Assembly (NCBI GenBank): GCA_001596155.1
Contig: CP014771.1
Span: 3,162,001-3,226,000 of the forward strand
Direction: 5' to 3'
From: Hymenobacter psoromatis
GTDB taxonomy: Bacteria; Bacteroidota; Bacteroidia; Cytophagales; Hymenobacteraceae
DNA length: 64,000 bases
The translations under genes were made by a program, and so were the position numbers. The notes beneath the pieces are model-generated. The model ran no database searches, was not told where the DNA came from, and saw nothing but the letters and a program-made list of their open reading frames with translations. Within the stretch, counting starts at the first letter, position 1, and every line of letters begins with the position of its first letter. This document shows, piece after piece, positions 18,904-27,788 of the stretch.

Positions 18904-19062
18904 GGAGTTCCTGGTTGCTGATTCCTGGTTTTGCGTCTCTGGTTCCAGCCTCCGAATAATCAAAGGTCGGCGGACTTCGGCCAAAATAGAAGCCCGGCCT
19001 TTTTTATGGTCAAAAACCAGCAAATCCAAACCAGAAACCAGGAACCAGAAACCAGGAACTCC
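18904..19062. repeat. Imperfect inverted repeat, GGAGTTCCTGGTTtCTGG family
   Basis: Left part 18904-18946 and right part 19031-19062 are near-complementary, each built of two GTTCCTGG-like units. The same family recurs at 62610-62706. Lies in the divergent gap between ettA and the DUF349 gene. An additional stem AAAATAGAAGCCCGGCCTTTTTT is in the loop. Confidence 0.6.
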
Positions 19063-19171
19063 GCAACTACCAATTTTCCGCGTAAACTTGTAGTTCATTG
19101 CTCTTCCACGTTCGAAGCCGACTGCTGCGCTTGCCGACGTTTTTACCTCACTCTATCTTTCCCATTTCCCA

Positions 19172-20491
19172 ATGGAACTCCCCGACCACCCGCTCACGGA
19201 AGCCCGCCGGTATGGCTACGTGGAAGACGGGGGCGTGTGGCTACGCCCCGTGCTGGGCCAGCCGGCCCGTCGCATCGGCCAGGTTAAGGACACCGCCGAC
19301 GACGCGCTGCGCTATTTCGCCCAACGCTACGAAGCCTTCCGGGCTAAAATCGACGAGCTGCTCGACCGGCTGCAATCGGCTGACAACCAGGGTTCTTACC
19401 TGATGAAGCTGCTGCACCTGCAGGAGCAAACCAAGCAGCACGACGGCCTCGGCGACTACGAGCGCCTGCACGGCCGCCTGCAGGAAGCTGAGCAGGCGCT
19501 CAACGTGTCGGTGGCCCGCAACCGCGAGAAAAACCTGGCCACCAAAGCCAGCCTCATCGAGCAGGCCGTCGCCCTGGCCGATACCGTGGAGTGGCTTACG
19601 GCCAGCGAAACCGTGAAGGAGCTGCGCCAGGCCTGGCTCAAGACTGGGCCCGTTGACAAGGCCCTGACCGAGGAGCTGGAAACGCGCTTTCACGGCGCGG
19701 TGCAGGAATTTTTTGACCGGCGCAAGGTTTTCCAGAGCGACCGCAAGGCCTTGGCGCGCCGCACCGTGGAGCGCTACCGCGACCTGGTGAACCAGGCCGA
19801 AATTCTGAAAAACTCCGACCAGTTCGAGGCTACTTCGCGCCAGCTCAAGCAGTTGCAAACCGCCTGGCGCGAGGTCAATGGCAACCTGCCCAAGAAGCAG
19901 GCGGCCGAGATGTGGACCAGGTTTCGGGCGGCCAACAATTACTTTTTTGAGCGCCTCAAAAAGCATATCGAAACGCAGCGCCCGGCCGAAGCGCAGCCCG
20001 GTGCCACCCCCGGCTCGCCCGAGGAAAGCCTGCTGCGCAAGCGCGAGCTGGCCCGCCGCGCCGAGGCCCTCATTGCCCTACCCCCCAACCAGGGCGTGAC
20101 GCAGGCCAAAAACCTGCAGGCCGAGTGGAAGCAGAGCGGGGCCGTGCGCGGCCCCGAGTCGGACCAGCTGTGGCAGCGCTTTATGCTGGCCTGCGATAAG
20201 GTGTTCGAAATGAGCGCCCTGGACTACTACCTGCGCAAGCGGCAGGCCGAAGGCAGCCCGGCACTCTCGCCCGCCGAGCGGGCGCAGCAGGCCACGGTGG
20301 CCCTGCGCAAGTTTATCGAGAGCGACCGCCAGGAGCTGGCTACGCTCCAGGAAAACCTGGGTAAGCTCAACAGCTCGGCGGCCAACGACCAGTTTCGGCA
20401 GCTGCTGCAAGGAAAAATTCGCACCTTTGAGCGCAAAATTCAAACTAAAACGGAATTAATTGCGCTATTTCAGTTGCCGGCCGATAGCTAA
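19172..20491 (+). CDS. DUF349 domain protein
   Basis: 439 residues, nearly all helical and charged. Three to four DUF349 repeats are visible, each with a tryptophan-centred helix pair (VKELRQAWLKTGPVDKALTE; LKQLQTAWREVNGNLPKKQA; KNLQAEWKQSGAVRGPESDQ), typical of this coiled-coil family. Cytoplasmic; function is not established in Bacteroidota. The N-terminal 25 residues (RRYGYVEDGGVWLRPVLGQP) form a small conserved-looking segment. It precedes the DUF2795 gene by 78 bp. Confidence 0.85.
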   Translation: MELPDHPLTEARRYGYVEDGGVWLRPVLGQPARRIGQVKDTADDALRYFAQRYEAFRAKIDELLDRLQSADNQGSYLMKLLHLQEQTKQHDGLGDYERLHGRLQEAEQALNVSVARNREKNLATKASLIEQAVALADTVEWLTASETVKELRQAWLKTGPVDKALTEELETRFHGAVQEFFDRRKVFQSDRKALARRTVERYRDLVNQAEILKNSDQFEATSRQLKQLQTAWREVNGNLPKKQAAEMWTRFRAANNYFFERLKKHIETQRPAEAQPGATPGSPEESLLRKRELARRAEALIALPPNQGVTQAKNLQAEWKQSGAVRGPESDQLWQRFMLACDKVFEMSALDYYLRKRQAEGSPALSPAERAQQATVALRKFIESDRQELATLQENLGKLNSSAANDQFRQLLQGKIRTFERKIQTKTELIALFQLPADS

Positions 20492-20569
20492 CCCCGCCGG
20501 GCCGTTTCACGTAGCGTCCGTGCAGCTTACTTTTAACATTCTTTCATCAACGCCTACCCCCTCCTTACC

Positions 20570-20791
20570 ATGTACTGGACCCTCGAACTAGCCTCCTATC
20601 TGGAAGATGCGCCCTGGCCCGCCACCAAGGACGAACTCATTGACTTTTCCATTCGCTCGGGTGCTCCTATGGAGGTAGTCGAAAACCTGCAAGGCCTGGA
20701 AGACGACGGCCAGCCCTACGAAAACATCGAGGAAGTGTGGCCCGACTACCCCACCAAGGAGGACTTCATGTTCAACGAGGACGAATACTAA
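20570..20791 (+). CDS. Small DUF2795 protein
   Basis: 73 residues, acidic. The ELASYLEDAPWPATKDELID pattern and VVENLQGLEDDG match the DUF2795 family of small helical proteins with unknown function, and the acidic tail IEEVWPDYPTKEDFMFNED is typical of the Bacteroidota form. Cytoplasmic. Strong small-gene call given complete family coverage. Confidence 0.85.
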   Translation: MYWTLELASYLEDAPWPATKDELIDFSIRSGAPMEVVENLQGLEDDGQPYENIEEVWPDYPTKEDFMFNEDEY

Positions 20792-20797
20792 CGGGCG

Positions 20798-20891
20798 TTT
20801 AACAGGTATCAATCAACATTTAACAGCCGCGTGAATGGCCAGCTAAGCCCGTCTTCCGCTTGGCTTGGTAGTAGAACTACTGTTAAATGTT
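20798..20891 (+). promoter_or_regulatory. Cluster of TTTAACAG boxes before the orphan ABC ATPase gene
   Basis: TTTAACAG occurs at 20798 and 20819, and its complement CTGTTAAA at 20880. The last two extend to a perfect 12-bp inverted repeat (AACATTTAACAG at 20815-20826 and CTGTTAAATGTT at 20880-20891). A regulator site or hairpin is plausible; the final box is 9 bp from the start codon. Confidence 0.4.
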
Positions 20892-20900
20892 AATTGCTAC

Positions 20901-21623
20901 ATGATAATTGAAAACATGGTCGCGGGGTACCCCAATCGGGTGTTGCTCCGCGACTTTTCGTTGGCCTTATCCCCCACCCCGGCCTTCGTGGCGGTGCTGG
21001 GGCATAATGGGGCGGGCAAGACCACGCTGTTTCGGGTGCTGACGGGGCAGCTGCCCTACCAGGGCTCGGTGCGGCTGGGCGGGCCCGAGGAACTGCGCAC
21101 GCTGCGCGGCCCGGCGCTGGCGCGCCGGCTGGGCTACCTGCCGCAGCGCGGCAGCCTCGATTTTGCCCTCCCCACCCGCGAGCTGGTGGTGATGGGCCGC
21201 TACCGCCACCACGGGTTGTTCAGCACCTATGGCGCCGCCGACTACGCCCGCGCCGACGCGGCCCTAGCAGCGGTGGGCGCTACGCACCTGGCCGACCAGG
21301 ATTTTCGGCAGCTTTCGGGCGGCGAGCAGCAATTGGTGTGGCTGGCTCAGCTCAGCCTGCAAGACGCGCCGCTGTACTTGCTCGATGAGCCCACGCAACA
21401 ACTCGATGTGTATCATCGGCGGCGTATTTTTTCTTTGCTGAGTACTTGGGTAACCGATGAAAGGCGCACTATTCTGTGCAGCACGCACGACCTGGATAGC
21501 TTGCCCGAAATGACAGGTTTTCTGCTGAATTTATCGCGGCCCCGGCCGCAATTGCTACCCATTAGCGCCGAGTCCGTACGGGCCGAGCGGGAGTTTCTGG
21601 AGCGCAAAGGTTCGCAAGGTTAA
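20901..21623 (+). CDS. ABC transporter ATP-binding protein (orphan)
   Basis: 240 residues from ATG 20901. Walker A GHNGAGKTT near 37, Q-loop in YLPQRGS, signature LSGGEQQ near 145, Walker B PLYLLDEPTQQLD, H-loop STHDLDS. Closest in feel to FecE/BtuD-type importers of iron-siderophore or cobalamin. No permease or binding protein is adjacent, so the partner is elsewhere or the protein has another role. The last codons (RKGSQG then stop) lie in an arm of the inverted repeat at 21601-21709. Confidence 0.88.
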   Translation: MIIENMVAGYPNRVLLRDFSLALSPTPAFVAVLGHNGAGKTTLFRVLTGQLPYQGSVRLGGPEELRTLRGPALARRLGYLPQRGSLDFALPTRELVVMGRYRHHGLFSTYGAADYARADAALAAVGATHLADQDFRQLSGGEQQLVWLAQLSLQDAPLYLLDEPTQQLDVYHRRRIFSLLSTWVTDERRTILCSTHDLDSLPEMTGFLLNLSRPRPQLLPISAESVRAEREFLERKGSQG

Positions 21624-21709
21624 AAGAGGTTTCGCTAGGTTTGTTTTTGCTAGATGTATAGCAAAGCAAACCTGGCGAAACCTCTTTTAACCTTGCGAAC
21701 CCTTGCGCT
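21601..21709. repeat. 43-bp inverted repeat overlapping both convergent gene ends
   Basis: Arms 21601-21643 and 21667-21709 match with two mismatches in 43 around a 23-bp loop. Each arm contains the last codons and stop codon of one of the two converging genes, so both proteins end RKGSQG. It can also serve as a two-way terminator. Confidence 0.9.
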
Positions 21710-22898
21710 GCCCCGGCCGGCCGCGCAGCGCGTGCCCGATGGAGCGCATAAAAGGCCCCGGTGCCACCGAGTTCATCACGCGCAGGTTGTCGGCCCAGCT
21801 GGTCGTTTCGTCCAGAAAGCGGAAGATGCGCTCGACGGGGTTTCGCTCAAATAATTGCCGGAAAATGTCGCGGGTCGTTTCGCCCCGGCGCTGCATAATG
21901 TCGAGCAGCAGCGTGTCGAAAAGGCGAAATTGCCAGCGGTCGCCGGTCGGGTCGCGAGGGGGTAGGCCGGTGGCCGCCAGCGCCGCTACCAGCCGCACCG
22001 ACTGCGCCTGAATGCGCCGAAACGCGTAGCCGGTGCTGGGCTTGGCCCGCCCCGCGCGCGTGCCCAGGTTGATAATGTGCGCCCCTACCCCCGTCGGCAG
22101 CGGGTGGTCGGTCATGGGAATGGCGCCGACTTCGGTATCCGTGATGCGGTAGTCGGCGGCGGTGAGCTGGAGCGTATTTTGCAAGTAATCAAGCAAGTGC
22201 GCTTCGTATTCGCTTTTATCCAGCATCTTAGCTGAAAAAAGCGTGTACTCGACCAGCGCCCGGCGCGGGCCGAAGGGCAGCACGTACATAAAGCGCGCCT
22301 CGTGCTGCTGCTCGCCGCGGAAATCCATGAACTCGACCACGGCCGGGTCAAACACGTCGCGGGTCGTCTCGATTTCCCAACCCAGAAAATGCTGGAGCAG
22401 GTAGCGGTACTTGGCCGGGTTGGGCGTGATGGCCGGCGGCCGGCTGTCGAAGGCAAACCGCGCGGTGAATTCACCTTTATCTGTAATGGCTCGAACGCCC
22501 CATCGCCGCGTGTTACGCAAATTGGTCACGGTAGCTCGCAGCAACGTGAACTGCGCCGGCCGCGCCGCCAGCGCTTGATGCACGAACTGGTAAAAATCGA
22601 GGCCGCGCACCGTGCGGTAGCGGTACTTTCCCAAGTTGAGCACCCGCGTGAAACCCGGACTACGGAAGGCGATGTTCTGCCATTCGCCGGCGGCCAGCGC
22701 GTCGAACGGCGAGGGCTCGTCGGCCCAGTACGACCAGGTGCGGTCGTTCTGGTCTTTGGGCTCGGGCTCGATGAGCAGCACCCGCTTATCGGCCAGGCGG
22801 GGCTCCTGGGCCAGATAATACGCCAGGCTGAGGCCCGCCGCCCCACCACCCACCAGCAGGTAGTCGTAGGATGCGGCTAAATCGGGGGGGTAGGGCAT
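21687..22898 (-). CDS. crtY: Lycopene cyclase (CrtY/CrtL type)
   Basis: 403 residues. N-terminal FAD/NAD-binding motif YDYLLVGGGAAGLSLAYYLA, the family motif DQNDRTWSYW near 50, LPFGPRRALVEYTLFS, and GTRAGRAKPSTGYAFRRIQ in the C-terminal half. It cyclises the ends of lycopene to beta-rings in carotenoid synthesis at the inner membrane. No other carotenoid genes are adjacent. A CATCTTTG element 4 nt before the ATG suggests a leaderless transcript. The 3' end lies inside an inverted repeat that supplies the last residues. Confidence 0.93.
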   Translation of the reverse strand: MPYPPDLAASYDYLLVGGGAAGLSLAYYLAQEPRLADKRVLLIEPEPKDQNDRTWSYWADEPSPFDALAAGEWQNIAFRSPGFTRVLNLGKYRYRTVRGLDFYQFVHQALAARPAQFTLLRATVTNLRNTRRWGVRAITDKGEFTARFAFDSRPPAITPNPAKYRYLLQHFLGWEIETTRDVFDPAVVEFMDFRGEQQHEARFMYVLPFGPRRALVEYTLFSAKMLDKSEYEAHLLDYLQNTLQLTAADYRITDTEVGAIPMTDHPLPTGVGAHIINLGTRAGRAKPSTGYAFRRIQAQSVRLVAALAATGLPPRDPTGDRWQFRLFDTLLLDIMQRRGETTRDIFRQLFERNPVERIFRFLDETTSWADNLRVMNSVAPGPFMRSIGHALRGRPGQRKGSQG

Positions 22899-23032
22899 GG
22901 CACAAAGATGCGGCCGGCCGGCGTTTTGGCAATTTTGTGTTAGGTTCGTAGTTGGAAGACGCGGATTATTATAGGCTTGGTATTTTTTTGTTATTCCTGG
23001 GTGCTTTACCCCGACTTATCTAGTTCCACTCT

Positions 23033-25126
23033 ATGAATTTATACACGGCGCTATTTTTTATGCCGGCCGCGGCAGCGGTTATGTTAGCCGCACCGGCCGC
23101 CCAGGCCCAAACGGTGCTTTGGGCCAGCAAAGTGGAAGACGTTTCTTCCGCCAAAGCCAAGGGCAAGGAGGCTTTTTCGCCCGAGAAAGTGCTGGGCGAG
23201 CCCAACTCGCAGCCACTGGGCGAAGTCAACAAAGAAGCCTGGACGCCGGGCAAGGATGGCGCGAACGAGTTTATTGAGGTGCGCTTTGCCAAGTCGCTTA
23301 TCGCGCAGCAAGTCACTGTCATTGAGAACGTTAATCCCGGCGCTGTCACTAAAATCGAGCTGATTGACATCAAGGGCGAGCGGCATCAGGTGTACACCAA
23401 CCCCAATCCGGGGCCGCTGCCGGTGGGTTTCCGCACGCTGCAAGTGAAGTTCAAGCCCGAGAAATACCGCACCATCGGCGCCCGCGTGACGATGAACGCG
23501 GCCAAAGTGGACGGCCCGAACCAGCTTGACGCCATCGGCATTGCCAACGTGGTGGTGCAGATTGTGAAGCAGGATTTTAAGAATCCGGCCAAGACCGACG
23601 TGGAGACGGTGCAGATGGACTCGACCCTTAAAAACCTGGGTCCCAACATCAACAGCAAGTACGTGGACACCCACCCGGTGATTTCGCCCGACGGCCGCAC
23701 CATGTTTTTTGCCCGCCAGTTTCACCCTAGCAACGTGGGCGGCACTCGCGACCCGCAGGACATCTGGTATTCGAAGCTGACCAGCGGCAAAAACCAGACT
23801 TGGAGCATGGCCAAAAACCTGGGCTCGCCGCCCAACGGCCCCGAGGACCCCAACGGCCTGGCCTCGGTGTCGGCCAATGGCCAGGTGGCGCTGCTCATCG
23901 GCGTGTACGTGGATGGATTCATGGAGCCCAAGGGCTTTAGCACGAGCCGGCGCTCGCCGGGCGGCTGGAGCGTGCCGCAGAAAGTGCAGATTGATAACTT
24001 CATCAACCGCGACCCCGAGCACGTGGACGGCTACCTTGCTACCTCGGGTAAAGCCCTGCTAATGGCCGTGGACCGCCCCGATGGCCAGGGCGGCCAGGAC
24101 ATCTTCGTGAGCTTCCCCAAGCCTATTCCGGTGGGCGAGCAGCCCGACCCCAAGCGCCCCACGCAATGGGCTAAACCTATTAGCCTCGGGCCTACTATCA
24201 ACACGCCCGGCGCCGACTTCGCGCCCTTCCTGGCGGCCGATGACAAAACGCTGTATTTCGCTTCCGATGGGCACGGTGGCTATGGGAAAAGTGATATTTT
24301 TTATTCGAAGCGTCTGGATGACAGCTGGACCAAGTGGAGCGCCCCGCGCAACCTGGGTCCGGTGGTGAATTCGCCTGATTTTGACGCGTATTACACGCTT
24401 TCGGCGGCGGGCGATAATGCTTATCTAGTGTCGGCGCGCAACGGCATCGGCGGCTCGAAAGATATTTTTCGCATTGCGCTGGCCCCGGCTTTCAAGCCCG
24501 AAGTGGTGACGCTGGTGCAGGGCAAGGTGCTGGACGCGGTGACGAAAAAGCCCATTCGGGCCATTATTCACTATGAAAACCTGATTACGGGCGAGGAAAT
24601 CGGCGTCACGGAAAGCTCGCCCATCGATGGCTCGTACACGATTGTGCTGCCGGCCGGCGTGCAGTACGGCTACCGCGCCGAGTCGCCGGACTACATCGCC
24701 GAGAACGCCAGCCTCGACGTGACGGCCGCCGATAAGTACTCGGAGAAGCAGCAGGACCTGTTTCTGGTGCCCTTCAAGGTGGGCCAGAAGGTGCGGCTCA
24801 ACAATATTTTCTTCCCGCAGAGCAAGTACGTGCTGCAACCCAGCTCGTTTCCCGAGCTGCTGCGCCTGGTGCGCATCCTGCGCGACTACCCCACGGTGGA
24901 AATTCTTATCGGCGGCCACACCGACAACCAGGGCGACCCGGCCCTCAACCTGAAACTAAGCGAAGACCGGGTAAACGAGGTGAAGAAGTACTTGGTTAGC
25001 AAGGGGATAGACCCCAAGCGCCTGAGCACGCAGGGCTTTGGCGGCACCCAGCCCATCTCCAACAACGAACAGGAGGAGACCCGCCGCTTCAACCGCCGGG
25101 TAGAATTTACGATTACGAAGAAGTAA
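23033..25126 (+). CDS. OmpA-family outer-membrane protein with PD40 propeller
   Basis: 697 residues with a signal peptide (about 1-25, ending AAPAAQA). Order: an N-terminal beta-sandwich (VLWASKVEDVSS to about 185), a WD40-like PD40 propeller (HPVISPDGRTMFFARQ; FAPFLAADDKTLYFASDGHG; YTLSAAGDNAYLVS), a carboxypeptidase-regulatory-like domain (VQGKVLDAVTKKPIRAI), and a C-terminal OmpA peptidoglycan-binding domain (IGGHTDNQGDPALNLKLSED, RRFNRRVEFTI). Similar proteins work with PorP/SprF partners in the type IX machinery, and a PorP-like gene follows 78 bp downstream. Role in T9SS is inferred from architecture and context. Confidence 0.88.
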   Translation: MNLYTALFFMPAAAAVMLAAPAAQAQTVLWASKVEDVSSAKAKGKEAFSPEKVLGEPNSQPLGEVNKEAWTPGKDGANEFIEVRFAKSLIAQQVTVIENVNPGAVTKIELIDIKGERHQVYTNPNPGPLPVGFRTLQVKFKPEKYRTIGARVTMNAAKVDGPNQLDAIGIANVVVQIVKQDFKNPAKTDVETVQMDSTLKNLGPNINSKYVDTHPVISPDGRTMFFARQFHPSNVGGTRDPQDIWYSKLTSGKNQTWSMAKNLGSPPNGPEDPNGLASVSANGQVALLIGVYVDGFMEPKGFSTSRRSPGGWSVPQKVQIDNFINRDPEHVDGYLATSGKALLMAVDRPDGQGGQDIFVSFPKPIPVGEQPDPKRPTQWAKPISLGPTINTPGADFAPFLAADDKTLYFASDGHGGYGKSDIFYSKRLDDSWTKWSAPRNLGPVVNSPDFDAYYTLSAAGDNAYLVSARNGIGGSKDIFRIALAPAFKPEVVTLVQGKVLDAVTKKPIRAIIHYENLITGEEIGVTESSPIDGSYTIVLPAGVQYGYRAESPDYIAENASLDVTAADKYSEKQQDLFLVPFKVGQKVRLNNIFFPQSKYVLQPSSFPELLRLVRILRDYPTVEILIGGHTDNQGDPALNLKLSEDRVNEVKKYLVSKGIDPKRLSTQGFGGTQPISNNEQEETRRFNRRVEFTITKK

Positions 25127-25146
25127 ATTTGAGTGCCAGGGGCGCG

Positions 25147-25179
25147 GTATTCGTTGCCAGCGGGTCTGGGAACGAATAC
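25147..25179 (+). other. Hairpin between the OmpA-like and PorP-like genes
   Basis: GTATTCGTT and AACGAATAC form 9-bp perfect arms around a 15-bp loop in the 78-bp intergenic spacer. No T-run follows, so it may be an mRNA processing or attenuation structure rather than a terminator. Confidence 0.4.
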
Positions 25180-25204
25180 TGCGCACTTTGTCTTAACTCG
25201 CTCA

Positions 25205-26251
25205 ATGCCCCTACCCCCTCGCTTTTCGCTGAGTGCCCGGCCCTGGCTGGCGGGGCTTGGTTTGCTGGCCGCCAACGCGGCGCGGGGGCAGGACGTGTAC
25301 TTTTCGCAAGCCTTCGCCAACCGCCAGGCCGACAACCCCGCCTGGACCGGCCTGGTGGACGACTACAGCGCTACGCTCAGCTACCGCGACCAGTTTCCGC
25401 AGCTGGCGGGCTCGTTTCAGACGGTGCAGCTGGCGGCCGGCTGGCGGCTACCGCAGCCGGGTTTGCACCACGCCATCGGCATTCTTATTAATCAGGACCG
25501 AACGGGCACCGTGGGCTACACCCGCCTGGGGGTCACGGCGCAGTATGCGTACCACACGCGCCTCACGCGCACGCTGGCCCTGAGCGGCGGGGCGCAGGTG
25601 GGCTACGGCCGCCAGCGCGTGGGCTACGACAACCTCACATTTGGCGACCAATACAGCGCCGACGGCAGCTATTTGGGGGCTACGGCCGAGAGCCTGGCGG
25701 GCTTTCCGCCCGTCAACTACCTCACGGTGGGGGTAGGCGGCGTGCTGTATGCTGAGCAGGCTTGGCTGAGCGTGTCGGGTCATAATCTGAACCGGCCCGA
25801 TTTGGGATTCAGCACGCAGGCGGGCCTACCCCTGCGGGTGGCCGTGAGCGCGGGCTATAAGCTTTTTTTGCAGCGGCCGGCCGGCGCGGGCAAGGGTGAA
25901 GTGCACGAAATCAGCTTCGTGCCTACCCTTGGCTACACCCGGCAAGGCGGCTCGCAGCGCTCAGAGGCGGGTGCGTATTTTCTGCTCGACCCCGTGACGG
26001 TGGGTGCCATTTACCGCAACCTGGCCAGCCCCGACCTGGGCACCCAGCACGTGGTGGCCGTGGTGGCGGGCGTGGCGGTGGGCGACCTGCGGATTGGCTA
26101 CAGCTACGACGTGGGCGTGAGCCAATTAGCCAGCGATTTGGGCGGGGCCCACGAAATAACTTTGACCCTTCGTGCGTTTGACAAGCTGGAAAGCGCCTTT
26201 CGCCGCCTGAAAAGGCGGAATTATCCAAAAGCCTCTTGTCCCGACTTCTGA
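25205..26251 (+). CDS. PorP/SprF-family type IX secretion membrane protein
   Basis: 348 residues from ATG 25205, chosen because it places the signal peptide (LAGLGLLAANAARGQ) at the start; the open frame extends further up but lacks one. Begins after cleavage with QDVYFSQAFANRQADNPAWT, the hallmark opening of the PorP/SprF family, followed by an outer-membrane beta-barrel. Partner of the preceding OmpA-like protein in surface anchoring or gliding. The C-terminus (RRNYPKASCPDF) is unusually polar. Confidence 0.88.
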   Translation: MPLPPRFSLSARPWLAGLGLLAANAARGQDVYFSQAFANRQADNPAWTGLVDDYSATLSYRDQFPQLAGSFQTVQLAAGWRLPQPGLHHAIGILINQDRTGTVGYTRLGVTAQYAYHTRLTRTLALSGGAQVGYGRQRVGYDNLTFGDQYSADGSYLGATAESLAGFPPVNYLTVGVGGVLYAEQAWLSVSGHNLNRPDLGFSTQAGLPLRVAVSAGYKLFLQRPAGAGKGEVHEISFVPTLGYTRQGGSQRSEAGAYFLLDPVTVGAIYRNLASPDLGTQHVVAVVAGVAVGDLRIGYSYDVGVSQLASDLGGAHEITLTLRAFDKLESAFRRLKRRNYPKASCPDF

Positions 26252-26320
26252 TTGTGCGTAATATTGCAACCAAATACCCCTCTTAATTTATTAGCCCTTT
26301 AGACCCATCTCTTTTTCGTT

Positions 26321-27589
26321 ATGCGATTCACTAATTATTTGAGCTTGCTTGCTGCCAGTAGCCTGGCCCTGGCCAGCTGCCACAAGGGGGCCCCTACCGC
26401 TACCAACCCCGGCAAGGCATCCTCCACGACGGGCATTGCCTATAATACCGACGAGGGCATGAAGGTGTCGAACTTCAAGAAAATCCCGACCGGGCCGGGC
26501 CTCGTGTACATCGAGGGCGGCCGCACGGTGCTGGGCTCGCAGGAAGAAGACGTGACCAACAACCACGACAACATAGAGCGCACGGTGACTATCGCCTCGT
26601 TCTATATGGACGAAGCGGAAGTGGCCAACATTCACTGGCTCGAATACCTGCACTTTCTGCGCAAAGACTCGTCGGAAGAAAAATACAAGGCGGCCCTGCC
26701 CGACACTACGGTGTGGGCGCGCGACCTGTCGTTCAACGACCCGTACGTAACTTACTACCTGCGCTACCCCGGCTTCCGCTACTTCCCGGTAGTGGGCGTG
26801 AACTGGCTGCAGGCCGACAGCTACTGCGCGTGGCGCACGGCCAAGGTGAACGAGAACCTCGCCAAAGGTGGCGGCGGCGAAACCAAGAAAGGCGGCCTGT
26901 TTAGCAAAAAGAACAAGAAAGGTGATGCCGCCGCCAGCGGCGCGGCCGAAGGCGGCGGGGCCGGCGCGCTAGCCAATGGCAAAAACGCTGCTTCTATCGA
27001 GAAAGGCAACTCGCTGCCCAACTACCGCCTGCCTACCGAGGCTGAGTGGGAGTACGCCGCGCAGGCGCTGATAGGCACCCAGGAAGTGGGCAACGAAAAC
27101 CAGGAAGAGAAGCGCATCTATCCTTGGGATGGCCGCTCGACCCGCAACCCGTATGGCAAAGGCCAGGGTCAGTTTCTGGCTAACTTCAAGCGGGGCCGGG
27201 GCGACTACGCCGGCATCGCGGGCAGCCTGAACGATGGCGCTATGATTACGGAGTATATCTATGCCTACCCCCCCAACGACTACGGCCTCTACAACATGGC
27301 TGGCAACGTGAACGAGTGGGTGCAGGACGTGTATCGCCCGCTCTCGTTCCAAGATGTGGAAGACCTCAACCCGTTCCGCCGCAATGGCGTGGGTGATGCC
27401 GCGTCAGGCTACGACAAGAAAGGCTACCAGAGTCTGATTGACGACCATGTGCGCGTGTACAAAGGCGGTTCGTGGCGCGATGTGGCCTACTACCTCTCGC
27501 CCGGTACGCGCCGCTTCATGGCGGAAGATTCGGCTACCTCGACCATTGGTTTCCGCTGCGCGATGATTAACGCCGGCTCGAACAAATAA
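26321..27589 (+). CDS. gldJ: Gliding/T9SS lipoprotein GldJ
   Basis: 422 residues. Signal peptide with lipobox (LAASSLALASC), then a formylglycine-generating-enzyme/sulfatase-modifying fold. FYMDEAEVANIHWLEYLHFL and LPDTTVWARDLSFNDPYVTY followed by YYLRYPGFRYFPVVGVNW are the GldJ pattern rather than GldK, which has a different DxTEISN block. The C-terminal NMAGNVNEWVQDVYRP and VYKGGSWRD are family motifs. A Gly/Ala/Lys-rich insertion lies at about 185-225. Required for type IX secretion and gliding in relatives. The stop codon abuts a 49-bp inverted repeat. Confidence 0.92.
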   Translation: MRFTNYLSLLAASSLALASCHKGAPTATNPGKASSTTGIAYNTDEGMKVSNFKKIPTGPGLVYIEGGRTVLGSQEEDVTNNHDNIERTVTIASFYMDEAEVANIHWLEYLHFLRKDSSEEKYKAALPDTTVWARDLSFNDPYVTYYLRYPGFRYFPVVGVNWLQADSYCAWRTAKVNENLAKGGGGETKKGGLFSKKNKKGDAAASGAAEGGGAGALANGKNAASIEKGNSLPNYRLPTEAEWEYAAQALIGTQEVGNENQEEKRIYPWDGRSTRNPYGKGQGQFLANFKRGRGDYAGIAGSLNDGAMITEYIYAYPPNDYGLYNMAGNVNEWVQDVYRPLSFQDVEDLNPFRRNGVGDAASGYDKKGYQSLIDDHVRVYKGGSWRDVAYYLSPGTRRFMAEDSATSTIGFRCAMINAGSNK

Positions 27590-27787
27590 TAATCACGGAT
27601 TACGCGGATTTTAGCGGATTTCACGGATTTTGTGGACGACAAAGAGGCTGCTCAGATGGGCAGCCTCTTTTTTATGTTTCTTCCACTTACTTCTTGTCTA
27701 ACTATTTCAGTATCTGCTACCTGTTGCAAGAGTAGCGCCGTCCACAAAATCCGTGAAATCCGCTAAAATCCGCGTAATCCGTGATTA
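27590..27787. repeat. 49-bp perfect inverted repeat flanking an internal terminator
   Basis: Arms 27590-27638 and 27739-27787 are exact complements made of CGGATT/AATCCG units. The left arm starts the base after the gldJ stop, the right arm ends one base before the ComF stop. The loop holds a conventional terminator, AGAGGCTG/CAGCCTCT plus Ts, at about 27641-27675. Confidence 0.92.
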
Positions 27788-27788
27788 G

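Noticed and set aside
19241..19966. Long antisense ORFs inside DUF349, GcvP, UvrA, EttA and M13 genes
   Set aside because: All lie opposite clear conserved proteins and show no family pattern; they follow from codon bias at high GC.
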